Positions 45,137 to 53,457 of a stretch of 64,000 nucleotides of DNA are shown here, piece after piece (positions within the stretch are counted from its first letter, which is position 1; every line of letters begins with the position of its first letter). Both the position numbers and the translations under genes were made by a program. Under the pieces are notes generated by a model, which did not search any database, was not told where the DNA came from, and saw nothing but the letters and a program-made list of their open reading frames with translations. The stretch is from Puia dinghuensis. Its GTDB lineage: Bacteria > Bacteroidota > Bacteroidia > Chitinophagales > Chitinophagaceae. The stretch lies in contig JAMFSL010000067.1 in NCBI GenBank assembly GCA_026225275.1, positions 1 through 64,000 of the forward strand, given 5' to 3'.

Positions 45137-45823
45137 ATGAAGAAAAAACCGAATGACTGCGATCTTAAAAGCTGTTTTTTATGTCGACAGTGCCTGCCCG
45201 AATGGCTTCCTGCTGTACAGGCGAATAGAAAAACCCTGACTTTCAGAAAGGGGGAGCTTATTTTTCGCGAAGGGGAGCCGGTACGCGGCATCTACTTTGT
45301 TTACAGCGGTACCGTGAAAGTGCATAAGAAGTGGGGAACGGAAAAGGAGCTGATCCTGCGATTCGCACAGCGGGGGGATATTTTCGGGCATCGGGGCCTA
45401 GGCCAGGAGGCTATTTATCCGATCTCGGCGACGGCGCTTGAACCCCTCCATGCCTGTTTTATCGATCTCGAATTTTTCCGGGCTTCCCTGAAGGTAAATC
45501 AAGACTTTATGTATGGGTTGTTGCTCTTTTTCGCCGATGAGTTACAGGAATCGGAACGTAAAATGCGCAACCTTGCTCACATGCAGGTTAAAGGCCGTGT
45601 AGTCCTCGCTTTGCTGGCCCTGCAGGAAAAATTCGGCCGAACGCCGGATGGGTCTATACAAATGATGTTAAGCCGGCAGGATCTCGCTTCGCTGGTAGGG
45701 GCTACTTATGAAACGGTATTTCGGATCATCAATGAACTGGCGGAGGAGGAATTGATTGTGGCGGCTGGTAAGAGTATAACTATTATGGATGCCGACAAAC
45801 TGAGGGTTTATACGAAGGAATAA
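45137..45823 (+). CDS. FNR-like Crp family regulator with N-terminal cysteine cluster
   Basis: The 228-residue protein starts with four cysteines, Cys8, Cys13, Cys16 and Cys19 (CDLKSCFLCRQC), and has a fifth at Cys107. This spacing resembles FNR-type Fe-S oxygen or NO sensors (three N-terminal cysteines plus one central), though not identically. A cyclic-nucleotide-like domain (about 35-140) and winged helix (about 155-225, MLSRQDLASLVGATYETVFR) follow. The divergent moaD neighbour suggests a role in anaerobic or molybdoenzyme gene control. Confidence 0.88.
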   Translation: MKKKPNDCDLKSCFLCRQCLPEWLPAVQANRKTLTFRKGELIFREGEPVRGIYFVYSGTVKVHKKWGTEKELILRFAQRGDIFGHRGLGQEAIYPISATALEPLHACFIDLEFFRASLKVNQDFMYGLLLFFADELQESERKMRNLAHMQVKGRVVLALLALQEKFGRTPDGSIQMMLSRQDLASLVGATYETVFRIINELAEEELIVAAGKSITIMDADKLRVYTKE

Positions 45824-45871
45824 CGGGCGCCGATGGCCCGACTTCTGTAAGGCAACATCACAAATGCAAAA

Positions 45872-45941
45872 GCTGACTCTCACGGCGTCATCTCTTATTG
45901 ATGAGGTCGGAGGAGTCAGCAAAGCCAGCCTGTTGGCTTTT
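45872..45941. terminator. Structured gap with nested inverted repeats
   Basis: GCTGACTC (45872-45879) pairs with GAGTCAGC (45913-45920), enclosing a TCATC/GATGA hairpin. Directly after, AAAGCCA (45921-45927) and TGGCTTT (45934-45940) form a second hairpin followed by T. It lies between convergent genes and probably terminates both. Confidence 0.5.
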
Positions 45942-45952
45942 AGGGCAATAAT

Positions 45953-46606
45953 TTATTTGAACGTCTTGGCGTCAGCCAGGAACTTAGCCAGTCCTATATC
46001 CGTCAGGGGATGCTTCAGCAGGCCGAGGATCGATTCCAGCGGAGAAGTGATCACATCGGCGCCGGCCTCCGCACATTTCACGATATGCAACGGGCTGCGG
46101 ATGGATGCGGCCAGGATCTCTGTCTCCCAGCCCTGGATAGCATAGATGTTGGCGATCTGTGCGATCAATTCCACACCGTCCCAGCTGCTATCATCTATAC
46201 GACCGATAAAAGGAGAAACATAATTGGCGCCTGCTTTCGCGGCGAGGATAGCCTGACCGGCGGAGAATACCAGCGTACAGTTCGTCTTGATGCCGTTGTC
46301 GGAGAACCATTTCAGCGCCTTGATACCGTCCTTGATCATTGGCACCTTTACTACGATATTCGGATGGATCGCATGTAATTTTTTGCCTTCTTCAACAATC
46401 GCACTGAATTCGGTAGACACTACTTCTGCGCTGACATCTCCATCCACCAGTTCAGCAATTGTCTTGTAATGGTTGGTTACGGCCTCTTCGCCCTTGATGC
46501 CTACTTTGGCCATCAGTGAAGGATTGGTTGTAACACCGTCTAAAATTCCCAGGTCGTTTGCTTCCTTAATTTGTGCCAGGTCGGCTGTGTCAATGAAAAA
46601 TTTCAT
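45953..46606 (-). CDS. Transaldolase / fructose-6-phosphate aldolase family
   Basis: The 217-residue protein is of the small transaldolase subfamily (TalC/FSA). It begins MKFFIDTADLAQIKEANDLG and has DGVTTNPSLMAKVG, IVVKVPMIKDGIKALKW with the Schiff-base lysine, and NYVSPFIGRIDDSSWDG. Members act in the non-oxidative pentose phosphate pathway or split fructose 6-phosphate; the sequence does not decide which. A single gene, followed (in its own direction) by the structured gap at 45872-45941. Confidence 0.93.
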   Translation of the reverse strand: MKFFIDTADLAQIKEANDLGILDGVTTNPSLMAKVGIKGEEAVTNHYKTIAELVDGDVSAEVVSTEFSAIVEEGKKLHAIHPNIVVKVPMIKDGIKALKWFSDNGIKTNCTLVFSAGQAILAAKAGANYVSPFIGRIDDSSWDGVELIAQIANIYAIQGWETEILAASIRSPLHIVKCAEAGADVITSPLESILGLLKHPLTDIGLAKFLADAKTFK

Positions 46607-46687
46607 AAAATGTCGCTTTATTTATATGCTTAAATTATAAATACAATCAATATGATAAACCGTTGGGAACGGGGGGAAATAAAAAAT

Positions 46688-46784
46688 GGCAGAGTTACTT
46701 ATATCGCACCGCTACGACCACCTACCGTTGCTGCCTTCCGGCCCTGGCGGGGTTCAGCGGGAGCTGGTCGCATAAGACTCTGCC
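46688..46784 (-). ncRNA. ffs: Signal recognition particle RNA, small bacterial type
   Basis: On the minus strand the RNA contains the domain IV core CCAGGGCCGGAAGGCAGCAA, which carries the conserved GGAAG tetraloop region and the asymmetric AGCA loop bound by Ffh. The 5' end GGCAGAGT (46777-46784) and 3' end ACTCTGCC (46688-46695) pair perfectly, closing a 97-nt hairpin, and a run of T follows at 46681-46687. A -7 box precedes it. With Ffh it directs nascent membrane and secreted proteins to the translocon. Confidence 0.95.
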
Positions 46785-46788
46785 GCTG

Positions 46789-46796
46789 CAAAGATA
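46789..46796 (-). promoter_or_regulatory. -7 promoter box (TATCTTTG) for the SRP RNA
   Basis: CAAAGATA on the plus strand is TATCTTTG on the minus strand, 4 nt before the inferred 5' end of the RNA at 46784. Confidence 0.7.
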
Positions 46797-46819
46797 ACAA
46801 GAAACAAGTAATCTTAAAA

Positions 46820-48103
46820 TTATTTCCCTGTCCGGCTATTGAACTTCGCGATGCCGACCAGTTCATCGGCCCGTCCACCCGGGGCCCGGTAATACACCAG
46901 GATCATATAGTCATTCTCAGTCTCTACGTGATTGCCTTCGGTGTAGGCAAACGATGGCCGGGCATCCGGATCGGTTTTATCGAGTGTCACGTAGGAATAA
47001 TTGTATACGCCCATCTTCATGAGAAAACGGCGTTCGTACCGTCCATTGTCGGGATTGAACACCATCCGGGTAGAATCGTTCAGCCCTCCTCCGGTGAATC
47101 TTCCCATCAGATATACATCCTTGTCCGGGAAGGCGGTCTTGTCTTTCGGTGCAAAGCTGAACAGGATATTGGCATAGTCTCCCTGGGTGAAGACATTCTG
47201 GATCTGGTCGGTGGATGAAAGAGCGAAGCCGCCGTTGTAATCGGTATAAAAGGAATAAGCGAGTGCAGACCTGTCGCCATCGGGTTTCAGCGTCACATCG
47301 GTTCCCGTCTTACCATAATTGGCTGATGCGATCCGGTCGCTTTGAAAGCGCAGGCTGCGAAGGTCCAAATAACGCCACTCCCATCCGCCTTCGAAGTTGA
47401 TATCCCCGTCGTTGCTGTATTCCATGCTATTGTTTACATAAAAATTGGGTTTAAAATTGCGGATCACATTATCCCAGCGATAATTCTGCACGACATCCAC
47501 CTTGATCTGGTCCAGCGCATTGTTTGGATTGATCGCCATGGTATTCAGCTTAAGGGTGATGTGCTGGTCGGTCCCTGAAATGTTTATATCCAGCGGCTGC
47601 AGCAGCTGGCTCTGGATACTGACTTTCGGATTGGTCACGAGGAACCGCCGGGTGAAAGCCAGCTTGGAGGTGTCTCCATCCAGGAATACCTTCAGCACGT
47701 AATTACCGGAATGGATGGGAATGGAATTGGGATCGGGCAGCACGGCGTGGTAATGCGTATAACGGGTCGTGGCGATGGTTGAATTCTGGTAGTCTTCGAT
47801 CCTTATCTGGGAAAAGCCTTTTAAATAGTCGAACTCGCTGACATCAGCAGGTGTCCAGTCTTCATTACAAAGCTGGAAGGTATAAGAGTAGTTCTTTACA
47901 TCACCATCCAGGTCGTCGAAATTCAGTTCCATCTGGTCACTGCTATTCAGCCGGATGATCGGATAAGCCATCTGATTGCCTTGCATGTACAACTGGGGTG
48001 CCCCTATCGAGGGCATATAGACCATATCCTGGGCCCGGATGCCCGTCACCGATACGGCTGCCAAAAGGGTGGACGAAAGCAACAAATGAGTGATCCTGTT
48101 CAT
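46820..48103 (-). CDS. Type IX secretion system plug-like protein (DUF5103)
   Basis: The 427-residue protein from ATG 48103 has a signal peptide (MNRITHLLLSSTLLAAVSVT, then GIRAQ) and an all-beta mature part characteristic of DUF5103: MAYPIIRLNSSDQMELNFDD, YTFQLCNEDWTPADVSEFDY, HYHAVLPDPNSIPIHSGNY and YDYNGGFALSSTDQIQ-like segments, ending FNSRTGK. In flavobacteria the homologue plugs the SprA channel of the T9SS. The role here is inferred from the family. An upstream in-frame start at 48139 would extend it by 12 residues. Confidence 0.85.
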   Translation of the reverse strand: MNRITHLLLSSTLLAAVSVTGIRAQDMVYMPSIGAPQLYMQGNQMAYPIIRLNSSDQMELNFDDLDGDVKNYSYTFQLCNEDWTPADVSEFDYLKGFSQIRIEDYQNSTIATTRYTHYHAVLPDPNSIPIHSGNYVLKVFLDGDTSKLAFTRRFLVTNPKVSIQSQLLQPLDINISGTDQHITLKLNTMAINPNNALDQIKVDVVQNYRWDNVIRNFKPNFYVNNSMEYSNDGDINFEGGWEWRYLDLRSLRFQSDRIASANYGKTGTDVTLKPDGDRSALAYSFYTDYNGGFALSSTDQIQNVFTQGDYANILFSFAPKDKTAFPDKDVYLMGRFTGGGLNDSTRMVFNPDNGRYERRFLMKMGVYNYSYVTLDKTDPDARPSFAYTEGNHVETENDYMILVYYRAPGGRADELVGIAKFNSRTGK

Positions 48104-48205
48104 GGGAAATGAATTAGTAAAGGATACAATGTACCACAAAAATGGAAAAAAGTTTTATGGATAGCCCCCCACTCTCTATTTTTACCAATTAATAACATCT
48201 TCCCA

Positions 48206-49435
48206 TTGAATGTAGCCGCCTTTATAGCCCGACGAATCGCTTTTAACCGTCAACGGTCTTTCTCCCGGTTCATAATCAGGCTGGCCATCAGCGCAACCGT
48301 GATCAGTGTGGGAGCCATGATCCTTACACTGGGCTTTACCAATGGCTTTCAGTATGCCATCGGTCAGAAGGTATTCAATCTATGGGGGGACATCAGCGTC
48401 CAGCGTCTCTCGGGTAACAGATCCACGCTGGCCGAAGGGCTGCCGATAGAAAAGAATGACACGGTACTCCGCGCCCTCCGCGCCAACAGCGAGATCAAGA
48501 CCATCCAAGCCTTCGCGACGAAAAATGCGGTCATCCGCAGCAGCGAAGGGATCGAATGCGTTTTGTTGAAAGGCGTGGAAAAAGACTATGATTTCAGCAA
48601 CATGGAGAGCTTTCTGCGTAATGGCCGCTGGCTTCATTTCCGCGACACTACCTACAGTAACGAGATAGTCCTTTCGACCTATACCGCCAATCAGCTGAAA
48701 GTAAAGCCAGGCGACAAGGTGTTCATCTATTTCATCCAAGACACCGGCCCGCCCCGGGTCCGGCCCGTGATCGTCTCGGGTCTTTTCAAGACGGGCATCG
48801 AAGATTTTGACAAGTTTATCGCCATCGGTGACCTCAAACTGATCCGGCGGCTTAATGACTGGAAGGATGACGAGATCGGCGGCTATGAGATCTTTACCCG
48901 GGATTACCGCAAGGCGGATACCGTCAACAGTCTCATTTATCCCCAGTTGCCCCAGAGCTGGGTCAGCCGCACCACTGAAGAGACCAATCCCAATATCTTC
49001 GAATGGCTCAATCTGCAGAATATTACGATCGTCATCGTGCTGGTGATCATGATCATCGTTGCGACGCTTAACCTCGTCACCTGTCTGATCATTCTGGTGC
49101 TGGAACGAACCAGGATGATCGGTATCCTCAAGGCCATTGGGGCGCCGAATGGCGCCATTCAGCGGATATTCCTGTACCAGGGCGGTATCATCACGCTTTT
49201 CGGGCTGGTGCTGGGAAATGCGTTTGGGTTACTGGTCTGCTGGTTACAGGCCAGATATGGGCTGATCACGCTGCCGGAAGATGCTTACTTCATTTCCAAA
49301 GCCGTCGTCAAGCTGGAGTGGTGGCATCTGGTGCTGGTGAACACCGGCACTTTCGTGATCTGTTTTCTGGTGTTGATGATCCCAACCCTCGTCGTCCGGA
49401 AGATACAGCCTGCCCGTGCCATCCAGTTCCGTTAA
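48206..49435 (+). CDS. LolC/LolE-type ABC permease (FtsX domain)
   Basis: The 409-residue protein has the MacB/FtsX layout: an N-terminal helix (about 22-45), a large periplasmic domain (about 46-265), and three C-terminal helices (about 275-395). It begins NVAAFIARRIAFNRQRSFSR. The family extracts lipoproteins from the inner membrane (LolCDE) with a LolD ATPase, which is not in this window. The start is TTG at 48206 since no ATG fits and the conserved N-terminus begins there. Confidence 0.88.
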   Translation: MNVAAFIARRIAFNRQRSFSRFIIRLAISATVISVGAMILTLGFTNGFQYAIGQKVFNLWGDISVQRLSGNRSTLAEGLPIEKNDTVLRALRANSEIKTIQAFATKNAVIRSSEGIECVLLKGVEKDYDFSNMESFLRNGRWLHFRDTTYSNEIVLSTYTANQLKVKPGDKVFIYFIQDTGPPRVRPVIVSGLFKTGIEDFDKFIAIGDLKLIRRLNDWKDDEIGGYEIFTRDYRKADTVNSLIYPQLPQSWVSRTTEETNPNIFEWLNLQNITIVIVLVIMIIVATLNLVTCLIILVLERTRMIGILKAIGAPNGAIQRIFLYQGGIITLFGLVLGNAFGLLVCWLQARYGLITLPEDAYFISKAVVKLEWWHLVLVNTGTFVICFLVLMIPTLVVRKIQPARAIQFR

Positions 49436-49461
49436 AGGGCTTTAGCGATAGCGATGGAGGA

Positions 49462-50202
49462 TCAGGCGAATGATGCCAAATGCGACAAAATGATACCCGT
49501 GGCGACTGCGGCGTTGAGAGACTCCGCCCGGCCGGAGCGGGGGATCGTGATCCGATCTGTCGCCAGTTCCAACAGCCCGGGCCGGATGCCTTTGGACTCA
49601 TTCCCGATGACGAGCCATCCTTTACCCGTACGCCGGATGCCATAAAGGTCCTTTCCCCCCAGCACAGCCGCATAAACAGGCGCATCCGGGTATTGCCGCA
49701 TGATGTCCGCCGGCTCATCGTATATGACCTGCACTCTGCCGATGCTGCCCATAGTGGATTGGATGGTTTTTGCATTGAAGACGTCGGCGCTGTCAGCAGT
49801 ACACAGTACCCCGGAGATGCCGAACCAGTCGGCGATCCTAATGATAGTGCCCAGGTTGCCCGGATCCTGTATCCCATCCAGTACGATGGTCATTCCCTGG
49901 TTAAAGTCCGGCGGGGGAAAGGAGGGCTTTTCGAAGAGCGCCAACACCCGGTTGGGGGTAGACAACCCTGAAAGTCTTTCCAGGTCTGCTTCGCTCACCG
50001 CCTGGACCGGAAGGGCTTGCGGATAATCCACTGCGGATATCCATTCTTTTAATGCAAAGACCTGCCGACATCGGAGAGCCGGGACGCACAGCAATTCTTC
50101 CACGATCTTGGGTCCTTCGGCAACAAAAACCCCTTCTGCGTCACGGAATTTTTTATGGCCTAAACTTTGAATATATTTGACCTGCGATTTCGTTACCAAC
50201 AT
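49462..50202 (-). CDS. TrmH/SpoU family RNA methyltransferase
   Basis: The 246-residue protein has an N-terminal RNA-binding domain (about 1-90) and a SPOUT methyltransferase domain with the knotted motifs IVLDGIQDPGNLGTIIRIAD, GWLVIGNESKGIRPGLLEL and ITIPRSGRAESLNAAVATGI. It methylates the 2'-O of a ribose in rRNA or tRNA; the exact site is unknown. Its ATG complement touches the next gene region; it is divergent from the TamL-like gene. Confidence 0.93.
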   Translation of the reverse strand: MLVTKSQVKYIQSLGHKKFRDAEGVFVAEGPKIVEELLCVPALRCRQVFALKEWISAVDYPQALPVQAVSEADLERLSGLSTPNRVLALFEKPSFPPPDFNQGMTIVLDGIQDPGNLGTIIRIADWFGISGVLCTADSADVFNAKTIQSTMGSIGRVQVIYDEPADIMRQYPDAPVYAAVLGGKDLYGIRRTGKGWLVIGNESKGIRPGLLELATDRITIPRSGRAESLNAAVATGIILSHLASFA

Positions 50203-50237
50203 TGCTCTTCGTTTATATACAAAAAGTTAAAATCGAA

Positions 50238-52601
50238 TTGGGTTTGTTCAAACTGTTCATTCTGAGGCGCCGGCAATTTAGTGTATCTTTTCTACTGGTA
50301 ACGGTATCCTTCCTATTGTTTTTCTTCTCGTGTACAGTTCCCAAAAAATATCCACATGGGCGGTCTTTTGTCTTTGCTGTCAACATCAAGGTAGAAGGTA
50401 ACCTGCTGCCCGTTGACAAACAGGACCTGACAACGCGGTTGTCCAATCAGTTGGATGATAGCCTTCGGGTACAGGAAGTATCTATTGCCGGGATCTACAA
50501 CCGGGTGATGACCCCACCCGTATTCGATACCACTAATCTGCGGCGTTCCATCGGGTTCATGGTGGCCCTTCTGAATGCATCGGGCTATTATACTCCGGTC
50601 ATTAAAGATACGATCCGTCGCGACACGATCCGGTTTCATCGTCATCCGGACAGGAACGAATATCGGGTCATGGTCGATTTTCATGTCTGGCCCGGCAAGC
50701 AAACAAAACTGGATTCCGTCGGCTATGCCCTGACAACCCCGGCATTGGAGGCCCTGGCCCTTCAATACCGCAACCAGTCTCTGCTACGGAAAGGCAAGCC
50801 TTATTCCAAACAGACGTTGTCAGATGAACTGGACAGGCTGGTGGTGTTGTACCGCAATCACGGCTATTATAAGTTTTCCAAAGAGAACCTGTACATCGAA
50901 AGAGATACGGTGCTGGCCGGTCTGTTGGATCCTACTCTCGACCCCTTCCAGCAGGTCGCTCTGCTGGATGAGCTGAAACGAAGAAGAGAGCACCCCACGA
51001 TCAGCGTAGTGGTGAAGCAACGGCCCGTCACCGACTCGACCAGTCTCATTCAATATTCCATCGGTCATGTCACGATCTATCCCGATCTTTCGGTCATCCC
51101 GGAAGACACCGTCGTGGTCAGCAATATCGACACCAGTTCGGCCCATGGGTTCACCATCATTTCGCATTCCGATAAATTCAAGCCCGATGTACTGACGCAT
51201 AATGTTTACCTGCGACCGGGCGACCAATATCAATTGTTGAACTATGCCCGTACCTATAACCGGTTCAACCAGATGGGGGCATGGCAGCAGACCAATATCA
51301 CCCTGGATCCTTCCGAAACGGACGACTCGGTGCTGGACGCCAATGTAAAACTATACCCAAAGAAAAAATTCACCATCTCAACGGACCTGGAAGCCAGCCG
51401 CAATACCAACGATATCATCACCACCGGCAGCCTGTTCGGCACGGCCGTCAACCTGGGCCTGCATAACCATAATGCCTACCGGGAATCGGTGCAGACCTCG
51501 ACCAACCTCCGCTTTGGCGTCGAACTGGGAGACGACTTTATCGAGAGCACCGACTTCAGCGTCTCGCACAGTATCGAATTTCCGAAGGTCCTCGGTCCAC
51601 CATTCATCAGGTCGTTCTGGAAGCCGAAGCGGCGGGACAGTGTGCGGACCGTCCTCAATGCCAATGCCTCCTACACGGACCGGTACCAATTCTTTACCGT
51701 CAAGTCTATCAATGGATCGTTCGGTTATGAATGGAACAAGGGGAATAAATCATTCCTGTGGCGACCTTTCAATATCGAATACACCGATCTGAATAAGACC
51801 GACAGTTTTCAAAGATACCTGGACACCAACCCCTCGCTGAACCTGGCCTTCCGCAGCGGGTTAGTCATGAGCCAGCAATTCGTCTATAATTCGGTGAAGA
51901 AGCATGGCAACCGCACCAACTATTTCACCCTCAGCGCCGAATCCAGCGGCGCCCTGCTGGGACTGATCAAGAGCCTGGATTCAGGAGCGCTGTGGCGTTT
52001 CGTCCGCGCCAATATCGACTACCGTCATCATATCGACTTCCGGACAACGCAACTGGCCTTTCATGCCATGGCCGGCGCGGGGCTGGCCTATGGTAAGCGC
52101 CTGGCCGACGGCGAAACGGAAACGCTGCCATTTTACAAGGCCTTCTTCGCCGGTGGTCCCAACAGTATGCGAGGCTGGCAGATCCGTGAATTGGGTTTGG
52201 GTTCCGCCCACTATTACGACACGGCCCAGGGCGGCATCCTCGACAGATTCGGGGATATACAGCTGGAAGGGAATGTCGAATTCCGTTTCCCGCTCGGGTC
52301 TGTCTTCGGGGTTAAACTGCTCAGTGCCGTCTATGTGGATGCCGGCAATATCTGGGACCGGCACCCGATCGATACTACGGTGGCGCAAAAAGGCAGTGAT
52401 TTCGAAATAGACAGGTTTTATAAGGAATTCGCCGTAGATGCAGGTACCGGCCTCCGGCTGAACTTCGACTGGTTTATCATCCGCCTGGATTATGCCTATA
52501 AGCTGAAAGACCCGGAGCGATTGGAATATAGCGACCGGTGGTTCTACGATATGAACCTGTTCAAGGGGCAGTTCCAGTTGGGGATCGGGTATCCGTTCTA
52601 G
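50238..52601 (+). CDS. TamL-like lipidated BamA/TamA family outer-membrane protein
   Basis: The 787-residue protein begins, from TTG 50238, with an arginine-rich n-region, a hydrophobic stretch and Cys32 (LLFFFSC), a probable lipobox. POTRA-like modules follow (about 45-360) and then an Omp85-type 16-stranded barrel with the FFAGGPNSMRGWQIRELG segment (near 635) and an aromatic C-terminal end (LGIGYPF). Lipidated BamA-like proteins (TamL) are known in Bacteroidota and pair with TamB. The start is uncertain; TTG 50244 and 50202 are alternatives and no ATG is available. tamB is not in the window. Confidence 0.88.
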   Translation: MGLFKLFILRRRQFSVSFLLVTVSFLLFFFSCTVPKKYPHGRSFVFAVNIKVEGNLLPVDKQDLTTRLSNQLDDSLRVQEVSIAGIYNRVMTPPVFDTTNLRRSIGFMVALLNASGYYTPVIKDTIRRDTIRFHRHPDRNEYRVMVDFHVWPGKQTKLDSVGYALTTPALEALALQYRNQSLLRKGKPYSKQTLSDELDRLVVLYRNHGYYKFSKENLYIERDTVLAGLLDPTLDPFQQVALLDELKRRREHPTISVVVKQRPVTDSTSLIQYSIGHVTIYPDLSVIPEDTVVVSNIDTSSAHGFTIISHSDKFKPDVLTHNVYLRPGDQYQLLNYARTYNRFNQMGAWQQTNITLDPSETDDSVLDANVKLYPKKKFTISTDLEASRNTNDIITTGSLFGTAVNLGLHNHNAYRESVQTSTNLRFGVELGDDFIESTDFSVSHSIEFPKVLGPPFIRSFWKPKRRDSVRTVLNANASYTDRYQFFTVKSINGSFGYEWNKGNKSFLWRPFNIEYTDLNKTDSFQRYLDTNPSLNLAFRSGLVMSQQFVYNSVKKHGNRTNYFTLSAESSGALLGLIKSLDSGALWRFVRANIDYRHHIDFRTTQLAFHAMAGAGLAYGKRLADGETETLPFYKAFFAGGPNSMRGWQIRELGLGSAHYYDTAQGGILDRFGDIQLEGNVEFRFPLGSVFGVKLLSAVYVDAGNIWDRHPIDTTVAQKGSDFEIDRFYKEFAVDAGTGLRLNFDWFIIRLDYAYKLKDPERLEYSDRWFYDMNLFKGQFQLGIGYPF

Positions 52602-52651
52602 GCGGACCATCGCGCGGACTATTGATTCAGGGGGAGGACGACCAGCGCGGG

Positions 52652-53389
52652 CTATTGATCCTGGTTGCCTGCGGGGCCTTCCAGTTTTTCCCGAATATAT
52701 TTTTCGGCGGCTTCGATGGACATTGCCTGGTTCACGCTATACTCCCCGATCCGGGTACGGCAAAGACTGCTGAGGTATCCACCGCAACCCAACGCCGCTC
52801 CGAGGTCATTGGCGAGGCTGCGAATATACGTCCCCGTTGTACACACGACCCGGAAGGTCAGCACCGGCAGCCGGAAATCGGTGATGGAAAATTCTTTGAT
52901 GGTGATCCGGCGGGGTTCCAGGTGCACTTCCTTACCCTTTCGCGCGAGCTCATATACCCGTTGGCCATTGACCTTGATAGCGGAATGAATGGGTGGCGTC
53001 TGTAAGATCTCGCCGGTGAATTGCGCGGCGATGACGGCGGCGGTTGCGGCCTCGGTCACTGCTGAGAAGTCACGTTGGTTGACTGGTTCGCTTTCCAGGT
53101 CGTAGGTGGGTGTACTGGCGCCCAGCGTAATGGTTCCGGTGTATTCCTTTTCCAGGGCCATATAGTCATTAATACGTTTGGTAAACTTGCCAGTGCAAAG
53201 AATCAGCAGGCCGGTGGCGAGCGGGTCGAGGGTTCCGGCGTGGCCTACTTTTTTGGTTTTCACCTGCCGCCGCAGTTTTCTGACGACATCGAACGAAGTC
53301 CAGTCGAGCGGTTTGTCGATCAGCAGTACCTGCCCTTCTTCGAAGACATTCTGCGGGCCGGCGGCGTTATTAGCAGGAGTATGTTCCAT
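52652..53389 (-). CDS. truB: tRNA pseudouridine(55) synthase
   Basis: This enzyme makes pseudouridine 55 in the T-arm of tRNA. The 245-residue protein has LLIDKPLDWTSFDVV, the catalytic Asp55 in GHAGTLDPLATG, and TPTYDLESEPVN and GTYIRSLANDLGAALGCGGY. The C-terminal PUA domain of longer TruB forms is absent, as in many short bacterial ones. A 23-bp repeat array lies between its start and the upstream DUF58 gene. Confidence 0.95.
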   Translation of the reverse strand: MEHTPANNAAGPQNVFEEGQVLLIDKPLDWTSFDVVRKLRRQVKTKKVGHAGTLDPLATGLLILCTGKFTKRINDYMALEKEYTGTITLGASTPTYDLESEPVNQRDFSAVTEAATAAVIAAQFTGEILQTPPIHSAIKVNGQRVYELARKGKEVHLEPRRITIKEFSITDFRLPVLTFRVVCTTGTYIRSLANDLGAALGCGGYLSSLCRTRIGEYSVNQAMSIEAAEKYIREKLEGPAGNQDQ

Positions 53390-53399
53390 CGGGACAAAG

Positions 53400-53457
53400 A
53401 TAGATCAAATGACCGGCACGGAATAGATCAAATGAGTGGCCCCGAATAGATCAAATG
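53400..53457. repeat. 23-bp tandem repeats between truB and the DUF58 gene
   Basis: ATAGATCAAATG occurs at 53400-53411, 53423-53434 and 53446-53457 with exact 23-bp period; the intervening 11 bp are partly conserved (GACCGGCACGG, AGTGGCCCCGA). The DUF58 stop codon lies in the last copy. Confidence 0.9.
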
